This document shows, piece by piece, positions 26,245 to 34,026 of a stretch of 64,000 bases of DNA. The translations under genes were made by a program, and so were the position numbers. Every line of letters starts with the position of its first letter. The first letter of the stretch is position 1. The DNA lies in contig NZ_NHOU01000003.1 in assembly GCF_002179555.1 (NCBI RefSeq), positions 186,001 to 250,000 on the forward strand. Direction: 5' to 3'. This DNA comes from Salinicola salarius. Lineage in GTDB: Bacteria > Pseudomonadota > Gammaproteobacteria > Pseudomonadales > Halomonadaceae. The notes below the pieces were generated by a model. That model did not search any database, was not told where the DNA came from, and was given only the letters and a program-made list of their open reading frames with translations.

Positions 26245-26729
26245 GCGCTCGTCCATGACGACCAGGACGATGACCGTGTGGTCGATCTGCACTTGTTCCA
26301 GCGGCGTAATAGCAGCGGGAGGTACGCCGCCAGCACCCGCAACGGGCGCGCTTTGCACGCCTGAGCGACCTCGCGGTGAAACGCCGCCAGACTGCGCTTC
26401 TGCTTGGTCAGAAAGCGCTTTTGCAGCAGCTCACGGATGATGCGTTCGACCGACTCCGGCAGACGCCCCTTGCCTTTCCCGCCGCCGGATTGGCCGGGAG
26501 CCGGGTCCGTCACAAGGCCAGTGCCTTGCCGGGCACGGTGGATCAGGACATATACCTGTCGCCGGGACAGGCCCAGCGCTTGAGCGGCGGCGTCGACGGC
26601 CTCATGCCCCACCACCTCAAGCGCTGCCAGTGGTCCGATGATGTCCGTTCGCTGCCGGGCCTGGGCCCAGGCTTTATCGGGCAGGGTGGCCACGCCTTGC
26701 TCGGCAATCGGTGTTGAGTCTGACGCCAT
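26245..26729 (-). pseudogene. tniA: tniA transposase remnant (internal deletion, frameshift, 3' truncation)
   Basis: Starts at ATG 26729, 120 bases inside the right transposon end. The first roughly 120 residues (IAEQGVATLPDKAWAQAR... then LGLSRRQVYVLIHRARQG, QSGGGKGKGRLPE, FLTKQKRSLAAFHREVAQ) read like the TniA N-terminal HTH region of Tn402/Tn5053. After about 26325 the match resumes in another frame (ITPLEQVQIDHTVIVLVVMD), the start of the DDE domain. From recalled TniA sequence roughly 40 residues are missing between them, out of frame. Similarity ends near 26245. The catalytic DDE triad cannot be made. Confidence 0.82.
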
Positions 26730-28677
26730 GCCCCCGACTCGCCTGTGGTGCATAGGAGTACTGAGCATAGTCGAGGTTGGTGAAGGTGACTGCTGATACC
26801 GGGCTGTCAGGAGCCGCCTTCACACCTGGCGTTACGCCCCGCCACCTGGTGCAGTCGTCTTCTGAAAATGACACCTGGCGGCTCGCCTCGGCCGACGCGG
26901 ACTCGGGCAGGGTTGCGGCGGCCGGTGCCATGCCGGCCTCGCCACGCTTGAGCAGAGCGTAGCCGACACCGGTGATCACCGAGCCGGCAGCGATGGCCAG
27001 CAGATAGAGCAGCGCCAGGTTGACGGCATTCGGGATCAGCAGCACGAACAGGCCGCCGTGCGGTGCCATCAGCTTGACGCCGAACCACATGGAGAGCGCC
27101 CCGGTCACCGCGCCGCCGACCATCGATACCGGAATCACGCGCAGCGGATCCTTGGCGGCAAAGGGTATCGCCCCCTCGCTGATGAAACAGAGCCCCAGCA
27201 CGAACGATGCCTTGCCCGCCTCGCGCTCGGCCTGGGCGAACCGGCCGCGCCTCAGGAACGTCGCCAGGCCCATCCCGATGGCCGGCACCATGCCCGCGGC
27301 CATGATCGCGGCCATCGGCATGTAGGTCTCGGTCGAGAGCAGGCCGACGCCGAAGGTATAAGCCGCCTTGTTGACCGGCCCGCCCAGGTCGAAGCACATC
27401 ATCGCGCCGAGCAGCACGCCCAGCAGGACCGCATTGGTCGAACCCATGTCGTTGAGGAAGGCGGTCAATGCCGAAAGAACCGCCGCCACCGGCGTGCCGA
27501 CCACATAGATCATGATCAGGCCGGTGACCAGGCTCGCCAGCAGCGGAATGATCAGGATCGGCTTCAGCGACTCCACGCTGGCCGGCAGCTTGACGTAGCG
27601 CGTCACCGCCTTGGCCGAGTAGCCGGCCAGGAAGCCGGCCAGAATCCCGCCGATGAAGCCGGCGCCCAGCGTCGAAGCCAGCATTCCGCCGATCATGCCG
27701 GGCGCAATGCCCGGACGGTCGGCAATCGAATAGGCGATGTAACCGGCCAGCACCGGCACCATCAGCGCAAAGGCGGTGCCGCCGCCGATCTGCATCAGCG
27801 CCGCCGCCAGCGTCCCTTCCTGCTCGAAGGCCTTGATTCCGAACACGAACGAGAGCGCGATACAGAGCCCGCCCGCCACCACCATCGGCAGCATGAACGA
27901 GACTCCGGTCAGCAGGTGCTTGTAGAACCCGCGCTCCTTGGCGCTCTTCGGGGATCCGCCGCTCTTGCGCTCGCTGCCGGCCGACTCCACCTGCGCCTCG
28001 TCGAGCGCTTTCTGGATCGTCTGCTGCGGCTGCTTGAGCGCGCTGCCGGTAGAGGTCCGGTAGATCCGTTTGCCGGCGAAGCGGGCGTTGTCGATCTCGA
28101 TATCGCAGGCCAGCAGCACCACATCCGCCGCTTCGACATCCTCGTCGCTGATCGGATTCTGCGCACCTACCGATCCCTGCGTCTCGACATGAATCCGGTG
28201 GCCCAGCGCCCGCCCGGCCTGCTCCAGCGCCTCGGCCGCCATGAAGGTATGGGCCACGCCGGTCGGGCAGGCCGTCACTGCGACGATGCGCTTGATTCCG
28301 GAAGACTCGGGCGACACTGTCTTCGCTGGTTCCGCGGGCTCACTGGCAGCATTGAACACCGTCGCCTCGCGGGCGGCGCGTTCGAGAAACGCCTCGGGGT
28401 CGGGCAGCGCCTGCTGGATCGGCGCGCGATAGAGCCGCTTGCCGGCGAAGCGAGCGGCTTCGGGCACCCGCTCGGCGGCCACGACGATCAGATCCGCCGC
28501 GGCGATCGCCGCTTCCGACACCGGCGTGACGGCTTCGAGCTCGCCATGCATTTCCGTCCGGGCCTCCCAGCCGCGACGCTTGGCGGCCTGCTCCAGGCGT
28601 CTTGCAGCCAGAAAGGTCGTCGCCATGCCGCTGGGGCAGGCGGTAATCAGAATGACATTCATGCGTTCCCCGTTCAT
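26674..28677 (-). CDS. fruA: PTS fructose-specific EIIB'BC, 3' end altered by transposon
   Basis: 667 residues as the frame now stands. Residues 1-601 are native: EIIB' (Cys14 in ITACPSGMATTF), EIIB (phospho-acceptor Cys137 in VTACPTGVAHTF) and an EIIC membrane domain with about ten TM segments (FYKHLLTGVSFMLPMVVAGG onwards). It phosphorylates fructose during uptake, receiving phosphate from FruB. The last 66 residues, from VSFSEDDC on, are read from transposon DNA. The native end was only Ala-Ser-stop (TGA at 17743-17741), so all functional domains are intact. The ATG overlaps the fruK stop (ATGA). Confidence 0.93.
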   Translation of the reverse strand: MNGERMNVILITACPSGMATTFLAARRLEQAAKRRGWEARTEMHGELEAVTPVSEAAIAAADLIVVAAERVPEAARFAGKRLYRAPIQQALPDPEAFLERAAREATVFNAASEPAEPAKTVSPESSGIKRIVAVTACPTGVAHTFMAAEALEQAGRALGHRIHVETQGSVGAQNPISDEDVEAADVVLLACDIEIDNARFAGKRIYRTSTGSALKQPQQTIQKALDEAQVESAGSERKSGGSPKSAKERGFYKHLLTGVSFMLPMVVAGGLCIALSFVFGIKAFEQEGTLAAALMQIGGGTAFALMVPVLAGYIAYSIADRPGIAPGMIGGMLASTLGAGFIGGILAGFLAGYSAKAVTRYVKLPASVESLKPILIIPLLASLVTGLIMIYVVGTPVAAVLSALTAFLNDMGSTNAVLLGVLLGAMMCFDLGGPVNKAAYTFGVGLLSTETYMPMAAIMAAGMVPAIGMGLATFLRRGRFAQAEREAGKASFVLGLCFISEGAIPFAAKDPLRVIPVSMVGGAVTGALSMWFGVKLMAPHGGLFVLLIPNAVNLALLYLLAIAAGSVITGVGYALLKRGEAGMAPAAATLPESASAEASRQVSFSEDDCTRWRGVTPGVKAAPDSPVSAVTFTNLDYAQYSYAPQASRGHGVRLNTDCRARRGHPAR
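26849..26873 (-). repeat. Right terminal inverted repeat (IRt side)
   Basis: On the minus strand it begins TGTCATTTTCAGAAGACG and matches the left end at 24 of 25 positions. Further inside (about 26745-26800) lies a stretch reading CCTCGACTATGCTCAGTAC on the minus strand, which closely resembles the conserved IRt-proximal DNA of Tn402-type elements. CCTGG (26874-26878) follows as the second target-site copy. Confidence 0.9.
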
Positions 28678-29639
28678 GCATTCCCCCCGACGCGCGCTTC
28701 GCCGCAGCGGCTGACGCTCGTCTGTTGCAGTAATTCCTGGAAGTCTTCGGCGTGCGGATTGCCGACACCGATATGGCGCACCGCCTCGGCGGCCAGTGCC
28801 GTCGCCTGGCGCAGCGCCTCCTGCGGTGATTGATCCGCGATCACGCCATGCAGCAAAGCGGCCAGCAACGTATCGCCCGCGCCCACCGTATTGCGGACCT
28901 CGACCCGGGGCGGCGTGGCGCGCCACTCTCCGCGCCGGCCGATCCACAGCACGCCCTCACCACCCAGCGACAGGATCGCCTCCTCGACACCGGAAGCGTG
29001 CAGACGCCGGACCGCATCGAGCTGGGCCGCCGGATCGGCCAGCGGGCCGCCGGCCCAGTCGGCCAGCTCCTGTTCGTTGGGCTTGGCCGCGTCGGGCAGT
29101 ACCGCCAGCGCCGCGGTCAGGGCCGGGCCGCTGGTGTCGATCCAGACCGGCACGCCGCTGGCCTTGAGCGCCCGGATCAGCGTCGCCAGCGCCTCAGGCG
29201 ACACGCCCGGCGGCAGGCTGCCGGTCACCACGACCGCAGCCGGCGACGTCGCCTTGCAGCGCGTGACCAGATCGGCCGTCAGTTCGGCCAGTGCCGCCTC
29301 GGAGACCTCGATGCCCGGGCCGTTGATGTCGGTCACGCGACCGTCGTCCTCGGCCAGCTTGGCGTTGATCCGGGTCTCGCCGGGCAGGCGCAGACTGGCG
29401 TCCTCGATCCCGTCGCGCCGGCAGGCCTGGACGAACGCGGTGTCGTTGTCCGCGCCCAGAAAGCCGGACAGGGTGACCCGGTGACCCAGCGACGCCAGCA
29501 CCTGGGCCACGTTGAGCCCCTTGCCGGCCGCCGCCAGATGCGACGAACGCGTGCGATTGACCGCCCCCGGCTCGAGCCGCGGCAGCTGGATCGACAGATC
29601 CAGCGCCGGATTGAGCGTCACCACCAGCACGTGCGCCAT
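28674..29639 (-). CDS. fruK: 1-phosphofructokinase
   Basis: 321 residues from ATG 29639, overlapping the fruB stop by one base (TAATG). It converts fructose 1-phosphate made by FruAB to fructose 1,6-bisphosphate. PfkB-family features: VVTLNPALDLSIQLPRLEPG at the start, LAAAGKGLNVAQVLASLG (about 35-52), and the C-terminal catalytic motif NTVGAGDTLLAALLHG (anion hole and Asp). The central gene of fruBKA. Confidence 0.96.
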   Translation of the reverse strand: MAHVLVVTLNPALDLSIQLPRLEPGAVNRTRSSHLAAAGKGLNVAQVLASLGHRVTLSGFLGADNDTAFVQACRRDGIEDASLRLPGETRINAKLAEDDGRVTDINGPGIEVSEAALAELTADLVTRCKATSPAAVVVTGSLPPGVSPEALATLIRALKASGVPVWIDTSGPALTAALAVLPDAAKPNEQELADWAGGPLADPAAQLDAVRRLHASGVEEAILSLGGEGVLWIGRRGEWRATPPRVEVRNTVGAGDTLLAALLHGVIADQSPQEALRQATALAAEAVRHIGVGNPHAEDFQELLQQTSVSRCGEARVGGNA

Positions 29640-32563
29640 TAGAGCGCCTCCAGCGCATCGCGCACGGCCTGGCTGGTAGCCTGGGCCAGCGCCGTCTCGG
29701 CGTGCAGGCGAGCGCTCTCCTCGGTGATCCCGCGCAGGCGTGCCTTGACCATCGGCACCTGGCGCACGGAGACCGAGAGCTCGTCGACGCCCAGCCCGAC
29801 CAGCACCGGCACGGCGGCAGCGTCCGAGCCCAGCTCGCCGCAGACGCCGACCCACTTGCCCTCGGCGTGAGCCGCCTCCACGGTCATCCGGATCAGCCGC
29901 AGCACTGCCGGATGCAAGCCATCCGCCTGGGACGACAGCTCAGGGTGGCCGCGGTCGATCGCCAGGGTGTACTGGGTCAGGTCGTTGGTGCCGATGGAGA
30001 AGAAGTCGACCTCCGCCGCCAGGCTCGGTGCCAGCAGCGCCGCTGAGGGAATCTCGATCATCACGCCAACCTGGACGTCGGACGCGCCGATCTCCTGTTG
30101 CAGCCGGTCGACGATCGCCCTGGCCTGACGGTACTCGTCGACGTCCTTGACCATCGGAAACATGATCCGCAGCGGCCGATCGCCGGCGGCGGTCAGAAGC
30201 GCCCGCAGCTGAGTTTCCAGCACGTCCGGGCGGGTCAGCGCCAGCCGGATGCCGCGCAGGCCGAGGAACGGGTTGTCCTCCGCCGCTACCGGCCAGTAAG
30301 GCAGCGGCTTGTCGCCGCCAACGTCCAGCGTACGCGCCACCAGCGGGCGGCCGTCGAGAGCGTCGAAGGCACGCCGGTACTCGCCGATCTGGGTCTCCAG
30401 ATCCGGCGCCTCCGGGTGCGCCATGAACAGGAATTCGGTGCGCAGCAATCCGACGCCTTCGGCACCGTGTTCGACGGCATCCTCGGCATGGGCGGTGTTA
30501 CCCAAGTTGGCAGCGACTTCGATACGCCGGCCATCCGCCGTGCGGCCCTCTTCGAAGCGCAGGCCGTGCGCTTCGCGACGCAGCCGCTCCAGCTCCTTGA
30601 GGCGTAGTTCGGCACGGTCGCGGCGCTCCGCGCTGGGCCGCACGATCACCCGGCCGAGGTCACCGTCGAGGATCAGCTCGTCGTCGTTGGCGAGTGTCAG
30701 CGCTCGCTCACCGGCACCGACCACGGCAGGAATGCCCAGCGCCCGCGCCAGAATCGCGCTGTGCGAGGTCGCGCCGCCGCGGGCAGTCAGCAATCCGCGC
30801 ACCTGGGCGGTATCGAGGCGCGCCACGTCGGAAGGGCCGATATCGTCGGTGACCAGAATGTACGGGCGCTGCGGCGGTGTCGGCATCTTGACCCCGCACA
30901 GCACGCCCAGCACCCGGCGACCCACGTCGCGCAGATCGGCGGCGCGCTCGGCCAGCAGCCGATCCGCCAGCACCTCCTGGGCGCGGGCGGCGGTATCGAT
31001 CGCCTGCCACCACGCCGCTTCGGCACTCATACCGTCGCGCATGCCCTCGAAGGCGGCCTCGTGCAATTCCGGGTCGTCGAGCATCTCGGCATGCATGGAG
31101 AGAATCTCGGCCACGTCGCCGCCCTTGGCGGTGCCGATCAGCGCGTGCAGCTGCTCGCGCGCTTCGACCAGGCTGGCGCGCAGTCGCTCGCGCTGCCGTT
31201 CGGCGTCGCCTTGTTTTTCCGGCGTCAGATCGCGGGCCCGTTCGGGATAATCGAAGCTGGGTGCGCGCATCACGAAGACCGGCGCGATCGCCAGTCCCGG
31301 CGAGGCGGCGGTAGCCGGCAACGCGGTATCGTCGGTGATGGGCTCCGGTACCGCCGTGCCGGGAATTTCTCCCGTTGCCTCGGCCACCGCATCGCGCCGC
31401 GAGACGTGGCTGGTGCTGGCGGCATCCGCCAGCGGCCTCACGGACTCGCCGAGCCCGCCCTGGACGGCGGCGACCATCGCCGCCAACGCCGCCTCGGCGC
31501 TCCCACCCTCGCCCCCGCCTTCGGCAGAGAAGATCAGCGTCTGGCCGCGCCGGGCACCGAGCCCGATCACCTTGGTCAGGCTGGCGGCGGAAACCGTCTC
31601 CGCCGCGCCTTCCAACAGCCGCACGCGAACCGGCACGGACTGCTCGCGGGCTGCCTGGACCAGCAGCTTGGCCGGGCGGGCGTGCAGTCCGTGGGCGTTG
31701 AGCAGCGTCACGCGAGCGGTCTCGGCGTGGCTAGACTCGCCGGACAGACGCGCCAGAACGTGGTCGGCATCGGCGTCGACCAGCGCTTCGCCTTCGCCGC
31801 TATCCAGCAGATCCGCCAGCCGTTCCAGCAGCTCCCGATGAACGTCGTCTTGCGCCGCCACGCAGAACACGCCATTGACCACGCCTTTCGGGCCAGTGAA
31901 CGAGCGTTCCGGCGTCGCCAGCGCCAGCGCCGGCTGACTGACGCCGGCGGCAGCACTCACCAGCCACAGCCCCTGGCCCAGCGAGATCGGTTCCTGCTCG
32001 GTGATCGCGGCGACGAAGCGCGCATCGACGCACTCGGCCTGGCGCAGCCGCGCGGCCGCCGCCAGCGCCAGCTCGAAACGGTCACGCGCCGGAAAACCCA
32101 GGCAGAGCGTACCGGCATCCAGGCGTGCCTTGCGTTGAGGCTTGGCCAGCAGCGCCACCATCGCCTCGGCCGTGTCGGCGTTGGCCAGGCGTTCGGCCAC
32201 GCTCTCGTCGTCGAGCACGTGCGTCAATCGCCGCAAAACGTCGAGATGTTCGTCGCTGGCGGCGGCGATCGTCACCAGCAGGAATACTTGATTCCCGTCG
32301 TGCCACGTCACGCCTTGGGGAAACTGCAGCAGCCGCACACCGGTTCGGTGAATCTGTTCGCGGCTCTCCGGGGTGCCGTGGGGAATGGCGATACCGCTGC
32401 CGAGAAAGGTCGAACCCTGCGCCTCGCGGGCGTGCAGCGCGTCGCGATAGCTCGCCTCGACCAGGCCGGCCCGGTGCAGCGACGCGGCGGCCTGATCCAG
32501 TGCATCCTGCCAGCTGTCGGCCTGGCAATTGAGCGCCGCGTCCTGCGGCTGGAGGGTCAGCAT
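29639..32563 (-). CDS. fruB: PTS multiphosphoryl transfer protein (EIIA-HPr-EI fusion)
   Basis: 974 residues from ATG 32563, with GGAGAG upstream; the in-frame ATG at 32626 would add 21 residues that lack family character. N-terminal EIIA-Fru (phospho-His62 in [11 protein letters not shown]), a second EIIA-like/M region (about 150-275), HPr (phospho-His294 in [13 protein letters not shown]), then full Enzyme I with phospho-His601 in [13 protein letters not shown] and the PEP-binding barrel ([32 protein letters not shown]). It carries phosphate from PEP to FruA, so this fructose PTS needs no separate EI or HPr. Confidence 0.96.
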   Translation of the reverse strand: MLTLQPQDAALNCQADSWQDALDQAAASLHRAGLVEASYRDALHAREAQGSTFLGSGIAIPHGTPESREQIHRTGVRLLQFPQGVTWHDGNQVFLLVTIAAASDEHLDVLRRLTHVLDDESVAERLANADTAEAMVALLAKPQRKARLDAGTLCLGFPARDRFELALAAAARLRQAECVDARFVAAITEQEPISLGQGLWLVSAAAGVSQPALALATPERSFTGPKGVVNGVFCVAAQDDVHRELLERLADLLDSGEGEALVDADADHVLARLSGESSHAETARVTLLNAHGLHARPAKLLVQAAREQSVPVRVRLLEGAAETVSAASLTKVIGLGARRGQTLIFSAEGGGEGGSAEAALAAMVAAVQGGLGESVRPLADAASTSHVSRRDAVAEATGEIPGTAVPEPITDDTALPATAASPGLAIAPVFVMRAPSFDYPERARDLTPEKQGDAERQRERLRASLVEAREQLHALIGTAKGGDVAEILSMHAEMLDDPELHEAAFEGMRDGMSAEAAWWQAIDTAARAQEVLADRLLAERAADLRDVGRRVLGVLCGVKMPTPPQRPYILVTDDIGPSDVARLDTAQVRGLLTARGGATSHSAILARALGIPAVVGAGERALTLANDDELILDGDLGRVIVRPSAERRDRAELRLKELERLRREAHGLRFEEGRTADGRRIEVAANLGNTAHAEDAVEHGAEGVGLLRTEFLFMAHPEAPDLETQIGEYRRAFDALDGRPLVARTLDVGGDKPLPYWPVAAEDNPFLGLRGIRLALTRPDVLETQLRALLTAAGDRPLRIMFPMVKDVDEYRQARAIVDRLQQEIGASDVQVGVMIEIPSAALLAPSLAAEVDFFSIGTNDLTQYTLAIDRGHPELSSQADGLHPAVLRLIRMTVEAAHAEGKWVGVCGELGSDAAAVPVLVGLGVDELSVSVRQVPMVKARLRGITEESARLHAETALAQATSQAVRDALEAL

Positions 32564-32652
32564 AACGATCTCTCCGAATGGTCGTTCGATGTCCGTAGCA
32601 TGGGGCAGCGGCGCTTCCGATACCACCAGGACATCGGATGTTCCAACTTTTT

Positions 32653-32666
32653 GCTGAATCGTGTCA
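32653..32666 (+). promoter_or_regulatory. Putative FruR/Cra operator upstream of fruB
   Basis: GCTGAATCGTGTCA differs at one base from the well-known Cra operator GCTGAATCGTTTCA. It lies 90 bases upstream of the fruB start and 217 bases upstream of the divergent fruR start. The 319-base space 32564-32882 between the two genes holds this site and the promoters; I see no other gene in it. Confidence 0.8.
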
Positions 32667-32882
32667 CCTGTCGTGTCGACATGCTCTCCGTTCGTCGGCC
32701 GTTTGACAAGCTAGACCTTCGCAGCAGACCTTCGCCTCAGATCTTCGCCACAGTTCTCTGCGACGGAGCGGGCCGGATAGCGCCGAGCGTAAAATCAGGC
32801 TGGGCCGGGGCGGCCCGACGCGGTATCGTTCCCAACCGTGCGGACGCGTCATCGTCGATCATGAACGTTGCAGGAGCCTTGC

Positions 32883-33866
32883 ATGAAGCTTGCCGATATC
32901 GCCCGACTGGCCGGCGTTTCTCGCACCACCGCCAGCTATGTGCTCAACGGCCAGGCCAGGACGCGTCGCATCAGCGAGGCCACGGTAGCCCGCGTGCTGG
33001 CCATCGCCAATGCCCACGATTACCGGATCGATGCCCAGGCGGCGGCCCTGCGCGGCGGCGACAGCCGGACGCTGGGCCTGATCGTGCCGGACCTGGAAAA
33101 CGGCAGCTACGCACGCCTGGCCAAGCGGCTCGAACACGGCGCGCGCCAGCAGGGCTATCAACTGCTGATCGCCGGTTCCGACGACGATCCGCAAAGCGAG
33201 CGTGAAGTCGCGAAGTCGCTGCGCGCCCAGCGTTGCGACGTGCTGCTGGTCGCCAGCAGCCTGAGCCCCGAGGACGCTTTCTATATCGAACTGTCGGCCC
33301 AGGGATTGCCGGTGATCGCCATCGACCGCCCGCTGGACCCCGAGCGATTCGTCAACATCGTCACCAACGGTCGCGCTGCCGGGGAAATGCTGACCCGTTC
33401 GGTGCTGGCCGACGACGTGTCGGACGTGGTGTGGCTGGACGCGGTGCCGAATCTGTCGATCAGCACCGAACGACGGCGCGGCTTTCTGGACGCCCTGGTC
33501 GACAGGCCCCGGTGTCGCCCGCGCTGCTTCAGCGGTGAACGCTACGATCGTGACAGCGGCGCAGCGCTGATGCGCCGCCTGCTGGACGAGGGCGGTTTGC
33601 CGGATGCCATCGTCACCGCCTCCTACACGCTAATGGACGGGCTGCTCGACGTCCTGCTCGAACACGGTGCGCCGCCCGCCGAGTTGCATCTGGCGACATT
33701 CGGTGACGATCGGCTGCTCGATTTCCTGCCGTGCAAGGTCAACTCGCTCCCCCAGGATCACGACCGGGTTGCCGAACAGGCCCTGGCGCGCGCCATGCAG
33801 GCAGCTCGCGGCCAGTACGTGCCCGGGCTGGACGTGATCGACAGGACGCTCAAGCGCCGACGTTGA
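32883..33866 (+). CDS. fruR: LacI-family fructose repressor FruR/Cra
   Basis: 327 residues from ATG 32883 (MKLADIARLAGVSRTTASYV) with AGGAG upstream; an in-frame ATG at 32868 lies 15 bases earlier. LacI HTH at residues 2-22 is followed by the hinge helix (about 45-60) and a periplasmic-binding-like effector domain (LGLIVPDLENGSYARLAKRL onwards). Cra relatives are released from DNA by fructose 1-phosphate, the FruAB product. It is divergent from fruBKA with a Cra-like operator between. Confidence 0.93.
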   Translation: MKLADIARLAGVSRTTASYVLNGQARTRRISEATVARVLAIANAHDYRIDAQAAALRGGDSRTLGLIVPDLENGSYARLAKRLEHGARQQGYQLLIAGSDDDPQSEREVAKSLRAQRCDVLLVASSLSPEDAFYIELSAQGLPVIAIDRPLDPERFVNIVTNGRAAGEMLTRSVLADDVSDVVWLDAVPNLSISTERRRGFLDALVDRPRCRPRCFSGERYDRDSGAALMRRLLDEGGLPDAIVTASYTLMDGLLDVLLEHGAPPAELHLATFGDDRLLDFLPCKVNSLPQDHDRVAEQALARAMQAARGQYVPGLDVIDRTLKRRR

Positions 33867-34026
33867 ATGCCGGTGGATGCCGGCGAGACGGATTGTCCAC
33901 GGCAGAGCGTGGGCTGAACGTCGCGACTGAAGTATGCTTGAGCTCTGCCTGAAATCTGGCTGAAAGCCGCCAAGCGCAGCCATTTTTCCGACAGAGCGTA
34001 GTTCACCGACGTATCAGGAACGACAT

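Larger units (their letters stand above)
17754..26873. mobile_element. Tn5053/Tn402-family transposon, 9,120 bp, with passenger genes and degenerate tni module
   Basis: Both ends begin TGTCATTTTCAGAAGACG, which I recognise as the Tn402/Tn5053 terminal sequence. The 25-bp ends (17754-17778 and 26849-26873) match at 24 positions and are flanked by identical CCTGG. From left: diguanylate cyclase gene, tniR-type resolvase with a res-like region, IS5-like remnant, LysR/dioxygenase/SDR/cytochrome b/aldo-keto reductase/WrbA genes, and a broken tniA reading inward from the right (IRt) end. tniB and tniQ are absent. The element sits in the second-last codon of fruA. Confidence 0.93.

Noticed and set aside
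26674-26871. The FruA C-terminal extension as a functional domain
   Set aside because: These 66 codons are read from the transposon right end and the tniA start region in a foreign frame. The native gene clearly ended two codons after the insertion point.
30761-33205. 814-codon plus-strand ORF antisense to fruB
   Set aside because: It is the reverse-complement shadow of fruB, which has all three phospho-histidine motifs. It has no ribosome site and no recognisable domain.
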